Source: Ligustrum vulgare (taxonomy: Eukaryota; Streptophyta; Magnoliopsida; Lamiales; Oleaceae). Taken from it: a stretch of DNA of 64,000 bases. This document shows positions 1-11,400 of the stretch, piece after piece. The notes beneath the pieces were generated by a model. It worked only from the letters and a program-made list of their open reading frames with translations, searched no databases and had not been told where the DNA came from. Within the stretch, counting starts at the first letter, position 1; each line of letters opens with the position of its first letter. The stretch spans positions 56,256,234-56,320,233 of the forward strand of contig OY743174.1 in the NCBI GenBank assembly GCA_963555705.1, given 5' to 3'. Made by a program: the position numbers and the translations under genes.

Positions 1-1213
1 AAGCATGACTGCTGTTCTCATCCTTCCAGTTTCTCTATCAGCGTTCAATAAAGTATTCCTCAGACTTCTTTGTAAAGGCCGATTATTTCAACTTGTGACA
101 ATTTTTACAATTATTTAACCTGTTGTTTGACTCAATTGCCGTTAATTTGATATCTTTGTGTGCACCTGTTCAACCCTATTTCTTTGGTAATCTAGGTTCA
201 TCGACCTGGCTTGTAGCAGGTTTATGTTACGAGCTAGGAATTAAAAGTGGTATCCAGAATAGAGGATGGTAAATACAATCTTTTCATGGCTAAGAGAATA
301 TTCAGTCTATGCACCGGAGCTGATTTTGTATGATGTCTAATCTGAAGGTCTTCACGTCAAGTAAATAGAAAGGATATGAAGTTTTCAAGGTAAAATATGT
401 GGTTGAAAAATGATTTGAGGAAATATGTGTGGTTGAAAAGTGATTTGAAAAAATATGTTGTTTATAAACAAGTTCTCATAAAGGATATGAGTTCGATGAC
501 CATTGCCATTGATGCTATTCACTTTAAGAAATTATGATTGGACTCCTTTAATGGTTATCGTCTAAAAGTTTAAAAACAACTTTTAGTCTTTGAAAGAAGT
601 TTTGACTTTAAAACCTTACCAAACGGGCTCTTGTGCTTGTTTGAGGGTAAATTATAATCAATTTAAATTATAAATATATTAAATTAATTGTAGCTTCAAT
701 GAAATGTATGAATAAAAAGTAAGATTAACCAAACGTGTTTATACTAATTTTTTTTTTTTTTTCAAAAAAGTGCGATTTGTGAGGTGGAACACCATTTAAA
801 CAACGCTACACAAAATAGTGAAAAAAATCAACTTACTTTTTATTTGAAATTTTGTTTAAGTATTTTTGAGTTAAAACTATCAAAAATGGATTCTTCTCCA
901 TGAATATTAGGCAAAAGGAAAATTCTATTTCCTATTGATTGATGGCTAGAAATGACATGGCACATGTAACGTTGTTGGATAAAAATGTGATGTGATGTAT
1001 AGATAAATATGATGATGTCACGTGTAAAATCTGTATGACTGTCTGCATACATGTCTGTATGAATTAACACTACTCAAGGCAAAAAGATGCAGTCATAAAT
1101 TTAATGTCACAAGGGCGTGAAATGCACTGTATTGGGACTTGTTTTTCTTCCACTTTGTATCATTCAATCAGAATCAGAGTAGACTAGTTGGTTAACTAGA
1201 AAAAAATTGGAGC
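1..1213. other. AT-rich spacer, no gene seen
   Basis: No open frame here resembles a known protein. An AATAAA near position 48 could be the poly(A) signal of a plus-strand gene ending to the left of the window, but no coding sequence supports this. Stretches around 390-480 and 600-640 (for example a GGTTGAAAA..TGATTTGA motif repeated at 400 and 430) look like MITE debris related to other copies in the window. Confidence 0.5.
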
Positions 1214-1216
1214 TTA

Positions 1217-1360
1217 GAGCCTGTTTGATGTAAGAGAGATTGGAGAAATTTTTAAATATGGGGTTGAAAAGAGTGTAATGTGATGATTCTCATAAAAATA
1301 TGTGGTTAAAAAAGAATTTGAGAAAAAAATGATTCAATTTATCTAGGAATAAACAGGTCC
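1217..1360. mobile_element. Small Tourist-like MITE
   Basis: A 144-bp element begins GAGCCTGTTTGAT and ends in the imperfect inverted repeat AATAAACAGGTCC. It is flanked on both sides by TTA (1214-1216 and 1361-1363), the target duplication expected for PIF/Harbinger elements. It has no coding capacity. The call rests on short terminal repeats only. Confidence 0.4.
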
Positions 1361-1522
1361 TTACTCATGACATTTTCATGAGAATAATGATGTTTAGCAC
1401 AACAAGTGTAGATGACTCTAAGCCATCATCTGGGATCAATTAAAATTTAGATTTTAATATAAGTAAAATCAACAATCAATCTAACCACATATTTCATATA
1501 GAAGAAAGGTACCTTTAATCAT

Positions 1523-2062
1523 ATATACCACTCTATCTTCAACTAATTATGTAACAAATGCCCTCAGGGCACATCTCCAAGAATGGCATGAGAGAAAAGC
1601 CTATTGGCTAGTGATTGGGAGGCCCCAATTCTTGACTGGAGGGGACACCAAAGGCCATCGTTGAGTGACAAATGGGAAATTTATGGAAATTTACAATCCC
1701 CACCACGGAATAGTGCACCTACATGCCTTCATCGATGTTGTTTTTCGACTGGAAGACCGAGAGCTAACTAAAGATTTGTACAAGTTATATGTTTCGTCAC
1801 CACTTTGTGGGAAATAGTTAGATATGAATATGTTAGATACTAAGAAATAGACCCTAGAAGCTAAAAAAGGGTATCCTGAGCAATTGCAATAATCGGGAAG
1901 GATTCGAGTCAACAGTTGACCCAACATCCTTGTCATCACTTAAAGAGCTAAAGCCCGTGCTGTGAAAGGAGAGGGTGGAAAACTCGCTCGCAGTAGTTTA
2001 TACTTTATACCACTCTATCTTCAATTGATTATGAAGCAAAAGCTCCCAATGCACATCTTCAA
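1523..2062 (+). repeat. Dispersed direct repeat, two copies about 480 bp apart
   Basis: A roughly 58-bp segment beginning TACCACTCTATCTTCAA at about 1525 recurs at about 2005 with scattered changes; both copies end in a GCACATCT.CAAG block. Next to it a shorter module (GAGGGTGGAAAACTCGCTC) occurs at about 1971 and again at about 2077. The second copy is followed by GGTTCGAGTCC, which matches a tRNA-type B box, so a tRNA-derived SINE is possible, but I cannot find a convincing A box. Confidence 0.5.
1772..1840 (-). pseudogene. ycf2: Plastid ycf2 fragment (NUPT)
   Basis: Minus-strand translation gives a stretch containing FPQSGDETYNLYKS, preceded by SNIFI, which I recognise as an internal part of the large plastid protein Ycf2. 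The similarity covers only about 23 residues and then breaks off on both sides. This is plastid DNA inserted in the nucleus, with no function expected. Two further ycf2 pieces lie at about 33.5 and 62.2 kb. Confidence 0.75.
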
Positions 2063-2222
2063 GTTGTGAAAGGGGAGGGTGGAAAACTCGCTCTCAGCTA
2101 TCGGGTAAGGGTTCGAGTCCTGAAATATAGATGAGGCCCTTGATAAGCGGGAGTTAAAAAGTGTCATTCCTTCACCCTGCACCATTGGAGGCATAACCTG
2201 CGATTAACATCCCTCACTAAGC

Positions 2223-2227
2223 CCAGG
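2223..2227. repeat. Target-site duplication (left) of Ty3 element
   Basis: CCAGG here is repeated directly after the 3' LTR at 7965-7969. A 5-bp duplication is the normal size for Ty3/gypsy integration and fixes both ends of the element. Confidence 0.85.
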
Positions 2228-2700
2228 TGTCAAGGACCGCAGCTATCACTTAGCCCATTGACCCACTCGCGGCCTTCAGTTTGCCCAACTTCGGCCGCAC
2301 TCTGTAAATATTATGTAAATTATTGTAATTCCATTTTAATTGTAAAAGTTTATTATGATTCTTTAGCTCTTTTAACGTCTACTGATGTAACTTAGGTTTT
2401 TTCTCCGAAATCTATTATAGGGGGTATAAGATTTTAAGACTTTCAAGCTTTCTGGTGTTTCCCCCTGCACCAATCTTTGTAATTTACTACTTTCAGCAAT
2501 TGATGTAATTTACTGCTTTCAACAATTAATGAACAATGATGTTTCAATGCATTTAAGTCTTCTCTTGTAAAGTTTTCTTTCATTTGTAATCAAATTCAAC
2601 TTTCGTCCCTAAGTGAGAAAAGGCGGAAGGTAGTCTAGCGGAGCAAACTACTGTCGCACGGTGCCCCTTTCTGTGCTAGGAGGAAAGGCACCCCGTGAAA
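2228..2700 (+). repeat. 5' LTR of Ty3 chromovirus
   Basis: The 473-bp LTR starts TGTCAAGGACCGC and ends CGTGAAA, so it lacks the usual terminal CA. The same start and end occur in the 3' copy. The target duplication on the left and the primer site 2 bp after its end fix the borders. Confidence 0.92.
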
Positions 2701-2702
2701 GT

Positions 2703-2714
2703 TGGTATTAGAGC
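2703..2714 (+). other. Primer binding site (tRNA-Met type)
   Basis: TGGTATTAGAGC starts 2 bp after the 5' LTR and differs by one base from TGGTATCAGAGC, the plant initiator-methionine tRNA primer site. Confidence 0.9.
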
Positions 2715-2743
2715 TTTGGCTCTCGTCCCTCGATAAGAAAGCA

Positions 2744-5700
2744 ATGGATCCAAAGGTTTTGGATCTGAGTGCATCACAGATCACCGATATGACTGATGCT
2801 AAGAAGAGTACTAAACAGCGCGTGGATGCGCTTGATGGGCAAACCACAAGGTTATGCTATGCTGTGGAAAATCTGGAGGAAAATGTTGAAATGGCGGAAT
2901 CGTATATTCGAGATATACACATCCAACTGGATGAAAGCTGAGCGGCTTGCACAACAATGACTGAAGCTGTTGCGATCATTCCTGGTCTGCGGGAAGAGAT
3001 GGAAACAATGAGAATTCAGCTACGAATTCTCCAACGTGCGGTGGACAATGGGCAAGCTCCCGTACAAGAAGAGTATGCACCTAGGGTCAGGATCCCCGAA
3101 CCGGGCACCTTTGGTGGGGCACGCGATGCAAAGGAAGTTGACAACTTCCTGTATGACATGGAACAATACTTTCTTGCTGTTGGCATCAGAGATGAAGCAA
3201 GAAAGGTGACTACAGCTATCATGTATCTGGGTGGAGATGCAAAGTTGTGGTGGCGGTCGAAATATGTTGATATTCAGGTCAACCGGGTCACGATAGACTC
3301 TAGGGAGCTTCTGAAGGAAGCAATTCGAAACCAGTTCTTCCCAGAGAACGTGGAATATGAAACCCGTCGGGCATTGCGGGAACTGAAACATATGGGCTCC
3401 ATCAGAGAATACGTGAAAGCCTTTTCTGGACATATGCTGAATATTCGAGATATGTCGGAAAAAGACAAGCTCTTCACCTTCATGGAAGGCTTAAAACAGT
3501 GGACCGTAACGAACTCCAGAGGCAGAAGGTTACAGATTTGAGCACGGAAATGGGAGCTGCCGAATGCTTAATGGACTATCAAATTGAGTCTAAGAATGAT
3601 CGACCACACTCTGGTGGTCAATCGATTGCTGGAGGAAATAAACAGTTCAGGACTGGCTCGAGTTCTAATGGGGGAGAACAGAATTCCACCCAGAGAGGAG
3701 GTGGATATCAAGGTTCTCGTCAGAACAACTTCCAGGGTTATCATCAAGGTAGTCGTCAAAGCAACTATCAGGGTAGTAACCAAGGTAATTGGAGTAAAGG
3801 AAAGGCTGTGGAGGGTAGATCTGATACCTCTCCTAAGATTTCATGCTTCTTGTGCGAAGGACCCATAGAGTGTCGGAATGTCCACAAAAGCGAATGGTGA
3901 ATGCCTATTGCCAACTAGCCAGTGGGGTATCAACGTCTAAGCAAGATGCTCCTCCTGCTAGTAATAATGGCGAGACCAATTCAGAAGAGGACGAGGAGGT
4001 AGTTGGTGCATTTTCCCATCGATACAATGCAATATCAAGTCGGACCACTGGAAAGGGAAAAGTGCCTGTGAAAGAGGCAAAACTGGATGAGCCCAAACCT
4101 CGCATTTTTCGAGCAAAAGGGTTAATATACATTGATGTGAAGATCGACGGGAAGCCCATAAGGGCTATGGTAGATACTGAAGCCACACATAACTACCTTG
4201 CAAGTACGACTTGGGTTGGTTCTAGAGAAAGGAAATGGAAAAGTGAAAGCCATCAACTCGGCTGCTCAATCAATTGCAAGAGTAACCAAATCTGTGCTAA
4301 TCAGGGCTGGCCCCTTTGAGGGAAGGACTAATCTGTCAGTTGTTCAAATGGATGATTTTAAACTCATTTTGGGATTTGAATTTCTTCGGGATACGAAGAC
4401 AGCAGTGTTCCCACACTCTGATTCCCTAATGATGATGGGCACTCAGCTGTGTGTCATACCCACTTCGGCAGGAAAGGTTGGCAAGAAGAGTATCTCGGCC
4501 ATGCAATTCAGTAAGGGCTTCAAGAGAAACGAACCCTCATTTTTGTGCACTCTTCGTCTAGAAGATATTGAAGAGGCTTCTGGTCCTATTCCTAAACCGG
4601 TTCGAAAGCTTATACAAGAGTTTGAGGATATTATGCCGGAGGAGTTGCCAAAACGATTGCCACCGAGGAGAACCATTGATCATGAAAATTGAGCTTATTC
4701 CAGGGTCTAAGCCGCCTGCCAGGGCACCCTATCGAATGTCTTAACCTGAGCTTGAGGAGCTTAGGAAACAGCTGGGAGAAATGCTGAAAAGTGGGATTAT
4801 CGTGCCTGCGAAATCACCATACGGAGCGCCCATGTTGTTTCAGAAGAAGGCGGATGGGTCTCTCAGAATGTGTATTGATTATCGAGCCCTGAACATGATC
4901 ACTGTGAAAAACAGTTATCCTATCCCGTTGGTGGCCGATTGCTTTGACAGATTAAGCAAGGCAAAATATTATACGAAGATTGATCTTCGATCGGGATATT
5001 GGCAAGTTTGGATTAAGGAGGGAGATGAAGCAAAAACTACCGTGGTGACTAGATATGGAGCTTTTGAATTTAAAGTCATGCCTTTTGGCTTGACAAATGC
5101 TCCCGCTACTTTCTGTACGATGATGAATCAGGTGCTGCACGAATTTTTGGACGATTTTGTAGTCGTATATCTGGACGACATCGTCATTTATAGTGAGACA
5201 TTAGAGGAACATGTGCTCCATGTCAGAAGAGTCCTCAGTCGACTCCGAGAGAATGAATTGTATGAGAAGCCATCTAAATTCTCATTCGCCCAAACCTCTA
5301 TCAGCTTCTTGGGTCACATTATTGAGCAAGGGAAGGTTCGAATGGATTTGAAGAAGGTTCAGGCCATCAGGGATTGGCAGCCACCAAAGAACGTACATGA
5401 TGTACGGTCCTTTCTTGGGCTATGTAATTATTATCGAAGGTTCGTGAAGGGATACTCAGAAATTGCATTGCCCCTGAGGGAGTTAATGAAGAAGGAAAAG
5501 GTTTGGGATTGGTCTGCACAATGCCAAGCAGCCTTTGAGAAGTTAAAGAAGGCTATGTGGACAAACCCGGTGTTAGCCTTACCGGATGTGACGAAACCGT
5601 TCGAAGTTCAGAAAGATGCTTCAGACTTTGCTCTTGGTGGAGTTCTAATACAAGAAGGACATCATGTTGCTTTTGAAAGCTGAAAGCTCAATAATGCAGA

Positions 5701-7521
5701 ACGTCGTTATTCAGCACATGAAAAGGAGTTGTTGGCGGTTGTTTATTGCCTCAGGTTTGGCGTCACTATCTATTAGGGTCCCCATTTATTGTGAAAACTG
5801 ACAATACTGCGGTTAGTCACTTCATGTCCCAGCCGAAACTTTCAAATAAACAAGCTCGCTGGAAGGAGCTTCTTTCGGAGTTTAACTTCGTGTTGGAGTA
5901 TCGTCCAAGATCCAACAACCATGTCGCAGATGCTCTCATCCATCGCGCTGACTTAGCTCCAATATGTGCAATGGCGGCTCTTTCAGGGAGCGAAGTTACT
6001 ACGGATATAAGGGATCGAATACGGGCACTTCTAAAGAAGGACCCGGCTACAATATATTTGGTCGACCTCATCAAACAGGGAAAAACTCGTCAGTTCTGAT
6101 TGGACGAGGGTCTGGTGAAGACAAAGGGGGACCGTATGTATGTCCCGAAGGGTGAGGATTTGAGAAAGTCCCTGATAATGGAATGCCATGATACGCTCTA
6201 GGCTGGACATCCGGGAGAAGAACGCACTTGTGCACTTTTGCAACGTGCCTTCTATTGGCCGCAGATGCGGGACGACATCACCACTTATGTGAAAACTTAT
6301 CTTGTTTGTCAGCAGGATAAGACAGATCATCAGAAGAAAGCGGGCTTGCTGGAACCCCTTTCCGTCCCATCTAGACCATTCGAAAGTGTATCAATGGATT
6401 ACATAATTGGATTTCCAAAAGTTGCAGATTTTGACACCATTATCGTGGTTGCGAACCGGTTATCGAAGTATGCAACTTTCATCGCAGCTCCTAAGTATGT
6501 TTCCGCAGAAGAGACAGCTCACCTCTTCTTCAAGCATATTGTCAAATACTGGGGGCTACCTAAGGACATCGTCAGCGATCGAGATACTCGGTTTACTGGC
6601 ATATTTTGGACCGAATTGTTCAAATTTTTTGGTTCAACTCTGAGCATGAGTTCTAGTTTTCATCCACAATCTGATGGACAGACGGAGCGGTTCAATTCTA
6701 TGCTGGAGGAATATCTTCGGCACTTCATATCTACGTCGCAGAAAAATTGGATGAAACTCTTGGATGCTGCCCAGATATGCTTCAATGCCCAAAAGAGCTC
6801 TTCCACCAACAAGAGTCCTTTTGAGATTGTCACGGGCTAGCAACCGTTACTCCCCCACACGGTTGATTTGAACTTAAGTACCAAGTCCCCTCAGGCAAGG
6901 AACTTCTCTCAGGAATGGAAGCGAAATATTGAAATTGCTCGAAGCTATCTTGAGAAAGTTCAGAAACGATATAAGAAGTCTGCTGATCTGAAGCGCCGTT
7001 TTGTCGAGTTCAATGTGGGAGATCTGGTTATGGTTAAACTTCCCGACAGAAATTACTACAAGCTCACCATAGGGAAAGACTCTAGATTGGTTCCAAAGTA
7101 CATTGAGCCAGTACCTATTGTGAAGAGAATTGGGAAGGTGGCTTACAGAGTAGATCTCCCGTCATGGTGCAAAATTCACAAGGTCCTCCATGTCGGTGTT
7201 CTTAAGCCATATTTTGCAGACAAGGAGGATACATCCAGAAATAAGTCGAAACGACCAGTGTTCGAATTGAAGAAAATGGGAAAGAAGGTTGTTGAAGCTA
7301 TTCTTGATCACCGAGTCACACGAGCTTCCAAGCAGAATCATCAAGAGTACTTGGTAAAGTGGAGTAGATGCGGCAGTGAGGAGAATACTTGGGAAAGAAG
7401 AAAAGACCTTAGTGCCTTCAAGCATCTCATTGAAGAATATCATAAAGGGATGACACGTAGGACGTTGCCAAAACAAATGGGGGAGAATGTCAAGGACCGC
7501 AACTATCACTTAGCCCCTTGA
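2744..7521 (+). pseudogene. Degenerate gag-pol of Ty3 chromovirus
   Basis: The gag ATG is at 2744. A gag domain spans about 3090-3480, a zinc knuckle (C-X2-C-X3-H-X4-C) about 3841-3890, and an aspartic protease about 4100-4420 whose active site reads D-T-E instead of D-T-G (codon 4179-4181). Reverse transcriptase follows with an intact YLDD (5168-5179), then RNase H to about 5940. The integrase keeps its D, D and E residues, but one zinc-finger Cys is Tyr (codon 6298-6300). The chromodomain lies at about 7290-7440. In-frame stops: 2939, 4742, 5681, 6097, 6199 and 6838. Frameshifts: near 3500, 3863, 4205, 4685 and 5750. Several stops are CGA-to-TGA or TGG-to-TGA/TAG changes, as expected from deamination of methylated cytosine in silenced DNA. 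Confidence 0.93.
7476..7487 (+). other. Polypurine tract of Ty3 element
   Basis: A purine-rich stretch containing GGGGGAGAA lies directly before the TG that begins the 3' LTR. It is the plus-strand priming site. Confidence 0.8.
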
Positions 7522-7964
7522 CCCACTCGCGGCCTGCAGTTTGCCCAACTTCGGCCGCACTCTGGAAATATTATGTAAATTATTGTAATTCCATTTTAAT
7601 TGTAAAGGTTTATTATGATTCTTCAGCTCTCTTAACGTCTACTGATGTAACTTAGGTTCTTTTTCCGAAGTCTATTATAGGGGGTATAAGATTTTAAGAC
7701 TTTCAAGCTTTCTGGTGTTTCCCCCTGCACCAATCTTTGTAATTTACTGCTTTCAGTAATTGATGTAATTTACTGCTTTCAACAATCAATGAACAAAGAT
7801 GTTTCAATACATTTAAGTCTTCTCTTGTAAAGTTTTCTTTCATTTGTAATCAAATTCAACTTTCGTCCCGAAGTAAGTGAGAAAAGGCCAAAGGTAATCT
7901 AGCGGAGCAGACTACTGCCGCACGGTACCCCTTTCTGTGCTAAGAGGAAAGACGCCTCGTGAAA
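7488..7964 (+). repeat. 3' LTR of Ty3 chromovirus
   Basis: This 477-bp LTR is collinear with the 5' LTR. It carries a 4-bp insertion near 7874 and about 26 substitutions. It is followed by the CCAGG duplication (7965-7969). Confidence 0.92.
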
Positions 7965-7969
7965 CCAGG

Positions 7970-8474
7970 GTAGGGAGGTGGGGGCGCCTAAGGTCAGCGA
8001 CACAACCTTTTTGATCACGTAGCAAAAATATAACCAAACGCGTGAAGGCTCAAAAAGAACAGCCACATGGTCGTGGTGGCGGCCATTTCTTAGTCATTTC
8101 CACCACCACGAGTCACGACCAACTGCTGAATTGGGGATCTTGCATCAGACTAATCCTCTACTGGATTCACATTTAGAAAAGACAAAGATCACATAAAATT
8201 TCTCAACATTGTTTATCTATTAATTCAAGTAACCTGCAATGCATGGAAGATGCTCCTTCATTTACAGGCCTAAAACTTGCTCTGTAAAAACTAAAATCTC
8301 TATTGTCTATTGATCCCATTAAATTGGCTGTACCTAGAGAATGCAAAGGAAAAATATTGGAACTTTACGTAATCATTTTCTCCATTGATCCTTTAACTTC
8401 TATCCTTTTCAGTTTTCCCCAAAAAAAAAGTGATGAATGGATATAGAAAAGTAAATGTAACAAAACATAAGCAA
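7970..8474. other. Spacer between Ty3 element and STICHEL 3' end
   Basis: This holds the 3' flank of the minus-strand STICHEL gene. A GC-richer patch at about 8069-8122 can fold back (GTGGTCGTGGTGG against CCACCACCACG). I see no gene. Confidence 0.5.
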
Positions 8475-11400
8475 TCAGGCGAAACTCAAAATCCTACTCC
8501 TCCATGAAAATCGTCCATTTTTGCTCCTGCGCGTTGGGGTGCATTGCTTAGTCTGTTTATAACACAACAGAAGTGTCAAAGGCTTCTTTAATAGAGAATA
8601 TGAACATGATTCCTGCATACAAAGTCAAAGCAAAATAATCGCTTACCTTTTCCCTTATGCGAGTTCTGCTTTTATTCCAACAAGAAATCCCACTGCAGCA
8701 TCCACCTCCGGATCCGGATTCATATCCCCTGCCAAAAAAAAGAATTAAAATTTGAGGGGAGAAATTCCCTTCAATCAATTCCATCCAAGAATTCATGAAG
8801 TGTTATATAATATGTTTCCAATTCAGTAAGTAAAATTACCAATTACAAAATACTGAGTAAATCAAAGCCAGAGCTAAAATTAATGAACTTGTTAAAATAT
8901 TTAAAAGTTGAGAGTTGGATTACTAACATCTTATCCCTGCTGTAATTGGTCACGAAGCTGCTATTGTGCAACAAGCTTGGAGAGACGGGGTAAGGACTGA
9001 TCCTCTTAGCAACGTCGTTTATTTGGGATTCAGTTACTTCATTAATCTTTAAAGCTTTGATTTCATGATTTAACTCATCTTCTCGATACTGCAAGGGCAA
9101 GTCTATGGAAGTCATTGAATCCATGTAATTTTGATGATATGAGCCATCCTGGGGTAGGACTTGATTCCTTTCGGGTTTCAAACGATTCATTGATGCAGGA
9201 GCACCTTTCTCCATGGCCTGCAACCGTGCAGTTTCCAATCTCTGCTCGCGGATAATGGATTCAATTCTCTGCACCCGATCATTCCCAGTTCCACACTCAG
9301 AGGGTACCATTTGATGTCCTTTGGACTCGTTAAAGCTTCCCCTCGATACTTTTGATGGCTGCTGACGTGTATCAAGGTTCGAGTTGGCCCTTATTGCACT
9401 TTTGCATATTGAATTGTTCTCCCTCTTCATGGAAATGATAGGGTCCATCTGCTTCTGCCGGAAAGAATCCGGTAATAGAATAATTTTAACCTCCACATTG
9501 CGTCGTAGAACAATTTCAAACGAGTTCGTGATACTACTAAGATACTCTTCTGCTCTGGTTTTAATATTACAGTCTGAAAATGCAATATAAGCTACAAAAC
9601 CGCCTGCATACAGATATAATAAAAGGATTGACATAAAAATCAAGAAGCAAACAAGGAAGTATGGTTGCAATTTCGAGTTTCTATGAAAATAATCTTACTT
9701 TGAAATTCAGATATTGACACGAGATTTCCATATGCATGAAGCAGGTGCCTTAAAGTTTTTGAATGGCACTTCTCAATGCATTGCACCCAAATATCAATCA
9801 AAGCGTTTGAGTTCATGTAACACGATTTAATTTTCCCGTTTCTGAAGTCATTGTGTCTGATGTCCAATGCTTCATCATTGATTAACTGGCTGTGATTGGG
9901 ATTGGAATTTGCAGCATCAGATCTCTGTTTCTGGGCAGTAGCTTCTCTGAAAGAATGTATATGATATTCCTCATTTGTCTTTAAGCTCTCTCTTTGAATA
10001 TTTCTCGGCTGAGTTCGATCCGGTGAAGGGAAGGAACCTAACTGTAGAAGGGTTGCCGTGAACCATGTGGACTGCTCACTTGAAACTCTCAGATGTTTTT
10101 CTGCCTCGGAAATAATCATCAGAGCATTCTTCAATTTATCTAATTCTCTTTCAGACACTGAAAAATCGATCCACGCATTAGAATTATGCTTAACAGTAAA
10201 CATAATCAATATGAAATGCCTATTAATTTTTAACATTTAAAAAAAGTATTGACACGACACATCGTAGATACGTTGATTAAATTTTCTAAAATTCTTTCAT
10301 TTATAAGTATTAATAGTTTTATACATATTAATTTTTCTTTTTGAAATATTTTAAATATGAGTATCTATTTATTATTTAATAATAACTCTAAGTTAAAAAT
10401 TTATAGGAAGAAAAACAACCTCTCAAAGGAGTGTCGGTATCGACACACCACCCTAGTGAAGCGCCGGTGCATCAAATTACCATAATAAACTCAAAATGGA
10501 ACCTAGAGAAAGAAAGAGGGAGAGTGGCACTTACATTTTCTTCCACCAAAGAATGAATTATTGAGCTTGGCATCAATGTTTGGATAAGTTCCGGCAATAA
10601 TATCAACAATAAGTGCAGCCAATTGAGACATTAGAACTATTGGATCAACCCCCGAATCCATCAATTCTCTGGCTCGTATCACCGTCTCCGTGGTGTTTGA
10701 CGACATGGCTAACTCCAGTAAGACCAGTAGTTTCTCATCAGAAACAACCCCAATCTACAGAGAAGAAATAAAGTTCGTTCGATAAATCAGATTATTGTTG
10801 AGGCAACAGAGTAGATATATAATATATTTTTCCTTATATGTGCAGTCTATGCGTTCCTTTAGTAAGATTAAGCCCTTGTTTGGTTTTCATTAAATTTTTC
10901 TCTTTTTTTACGGTACTCAATCTCAACCATCCATTAAAAGTCAAGCCCACAATATTTGACTTTTAAACAAAATTTCAATCATCCATTCTCCTAAAAATTA
11001 CTATTCATTTCAAAGTGTGTGAAATGCAAACGATAATTAATGTAAAGACGAAGATTCAAACACAATGTCATAAAGAATAAAGGTAATTCGAACTCACAAG
11101 TTCATTTACCAATGAAGTGGTGACTCTTTTCCCCAACAAACTCAACTGGTCTAACATTGTTTCCGCTTCTCGCAGTGAGCCATCTGCATTCGAAGCAATC
11201 AAATCTAATGCTTTAGTATCAACATCTAAGTTCTCATCAGCGGCGATCTTCCTCAACCGGGCAATAATGTCGCCGTTGCCAATTTTGTTGAAGAGGTGCA
11301 TCTGACACCTTGACAATATGCTACGCGGAATGTTTTCGCAATCAGTTGTAAGGAGTATGAACACAACACGTGGCAGCGGTTTCTCGAGAAATCTAAGAAA

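Larger units (their letters stand above)
2228..7964 (+). mobile_element. Ty3/gypsy chromovirus, full length, inactivated
   Basis: A 5.7-kb LTR retrotransposon on the plus strand has two LTRs, a tRNA-Met-type primer site, a polypurine tract, and the order gag, protease, reverse transcriptase, RNase H, integrase, chromodomain. That order and the terminal chromodomain place it among plant chromoviruses. By hand alignment the LTRs differ at about 26 of 473 positions plus one 4-bp indel, so insertion is not very recent. The coding region has many stops and frameshifts, so it cannot move by itself. It lies about 0.5 kb downstream of the STICHEL gene. Confidence 0.95.

Noticed and set aside
2098..2222. 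tRNA gene or SINE suggested by the GGTTCGAGTCC box
   Set aside because: No A box at the right distance and no cloverleaf; kept only as a remark.
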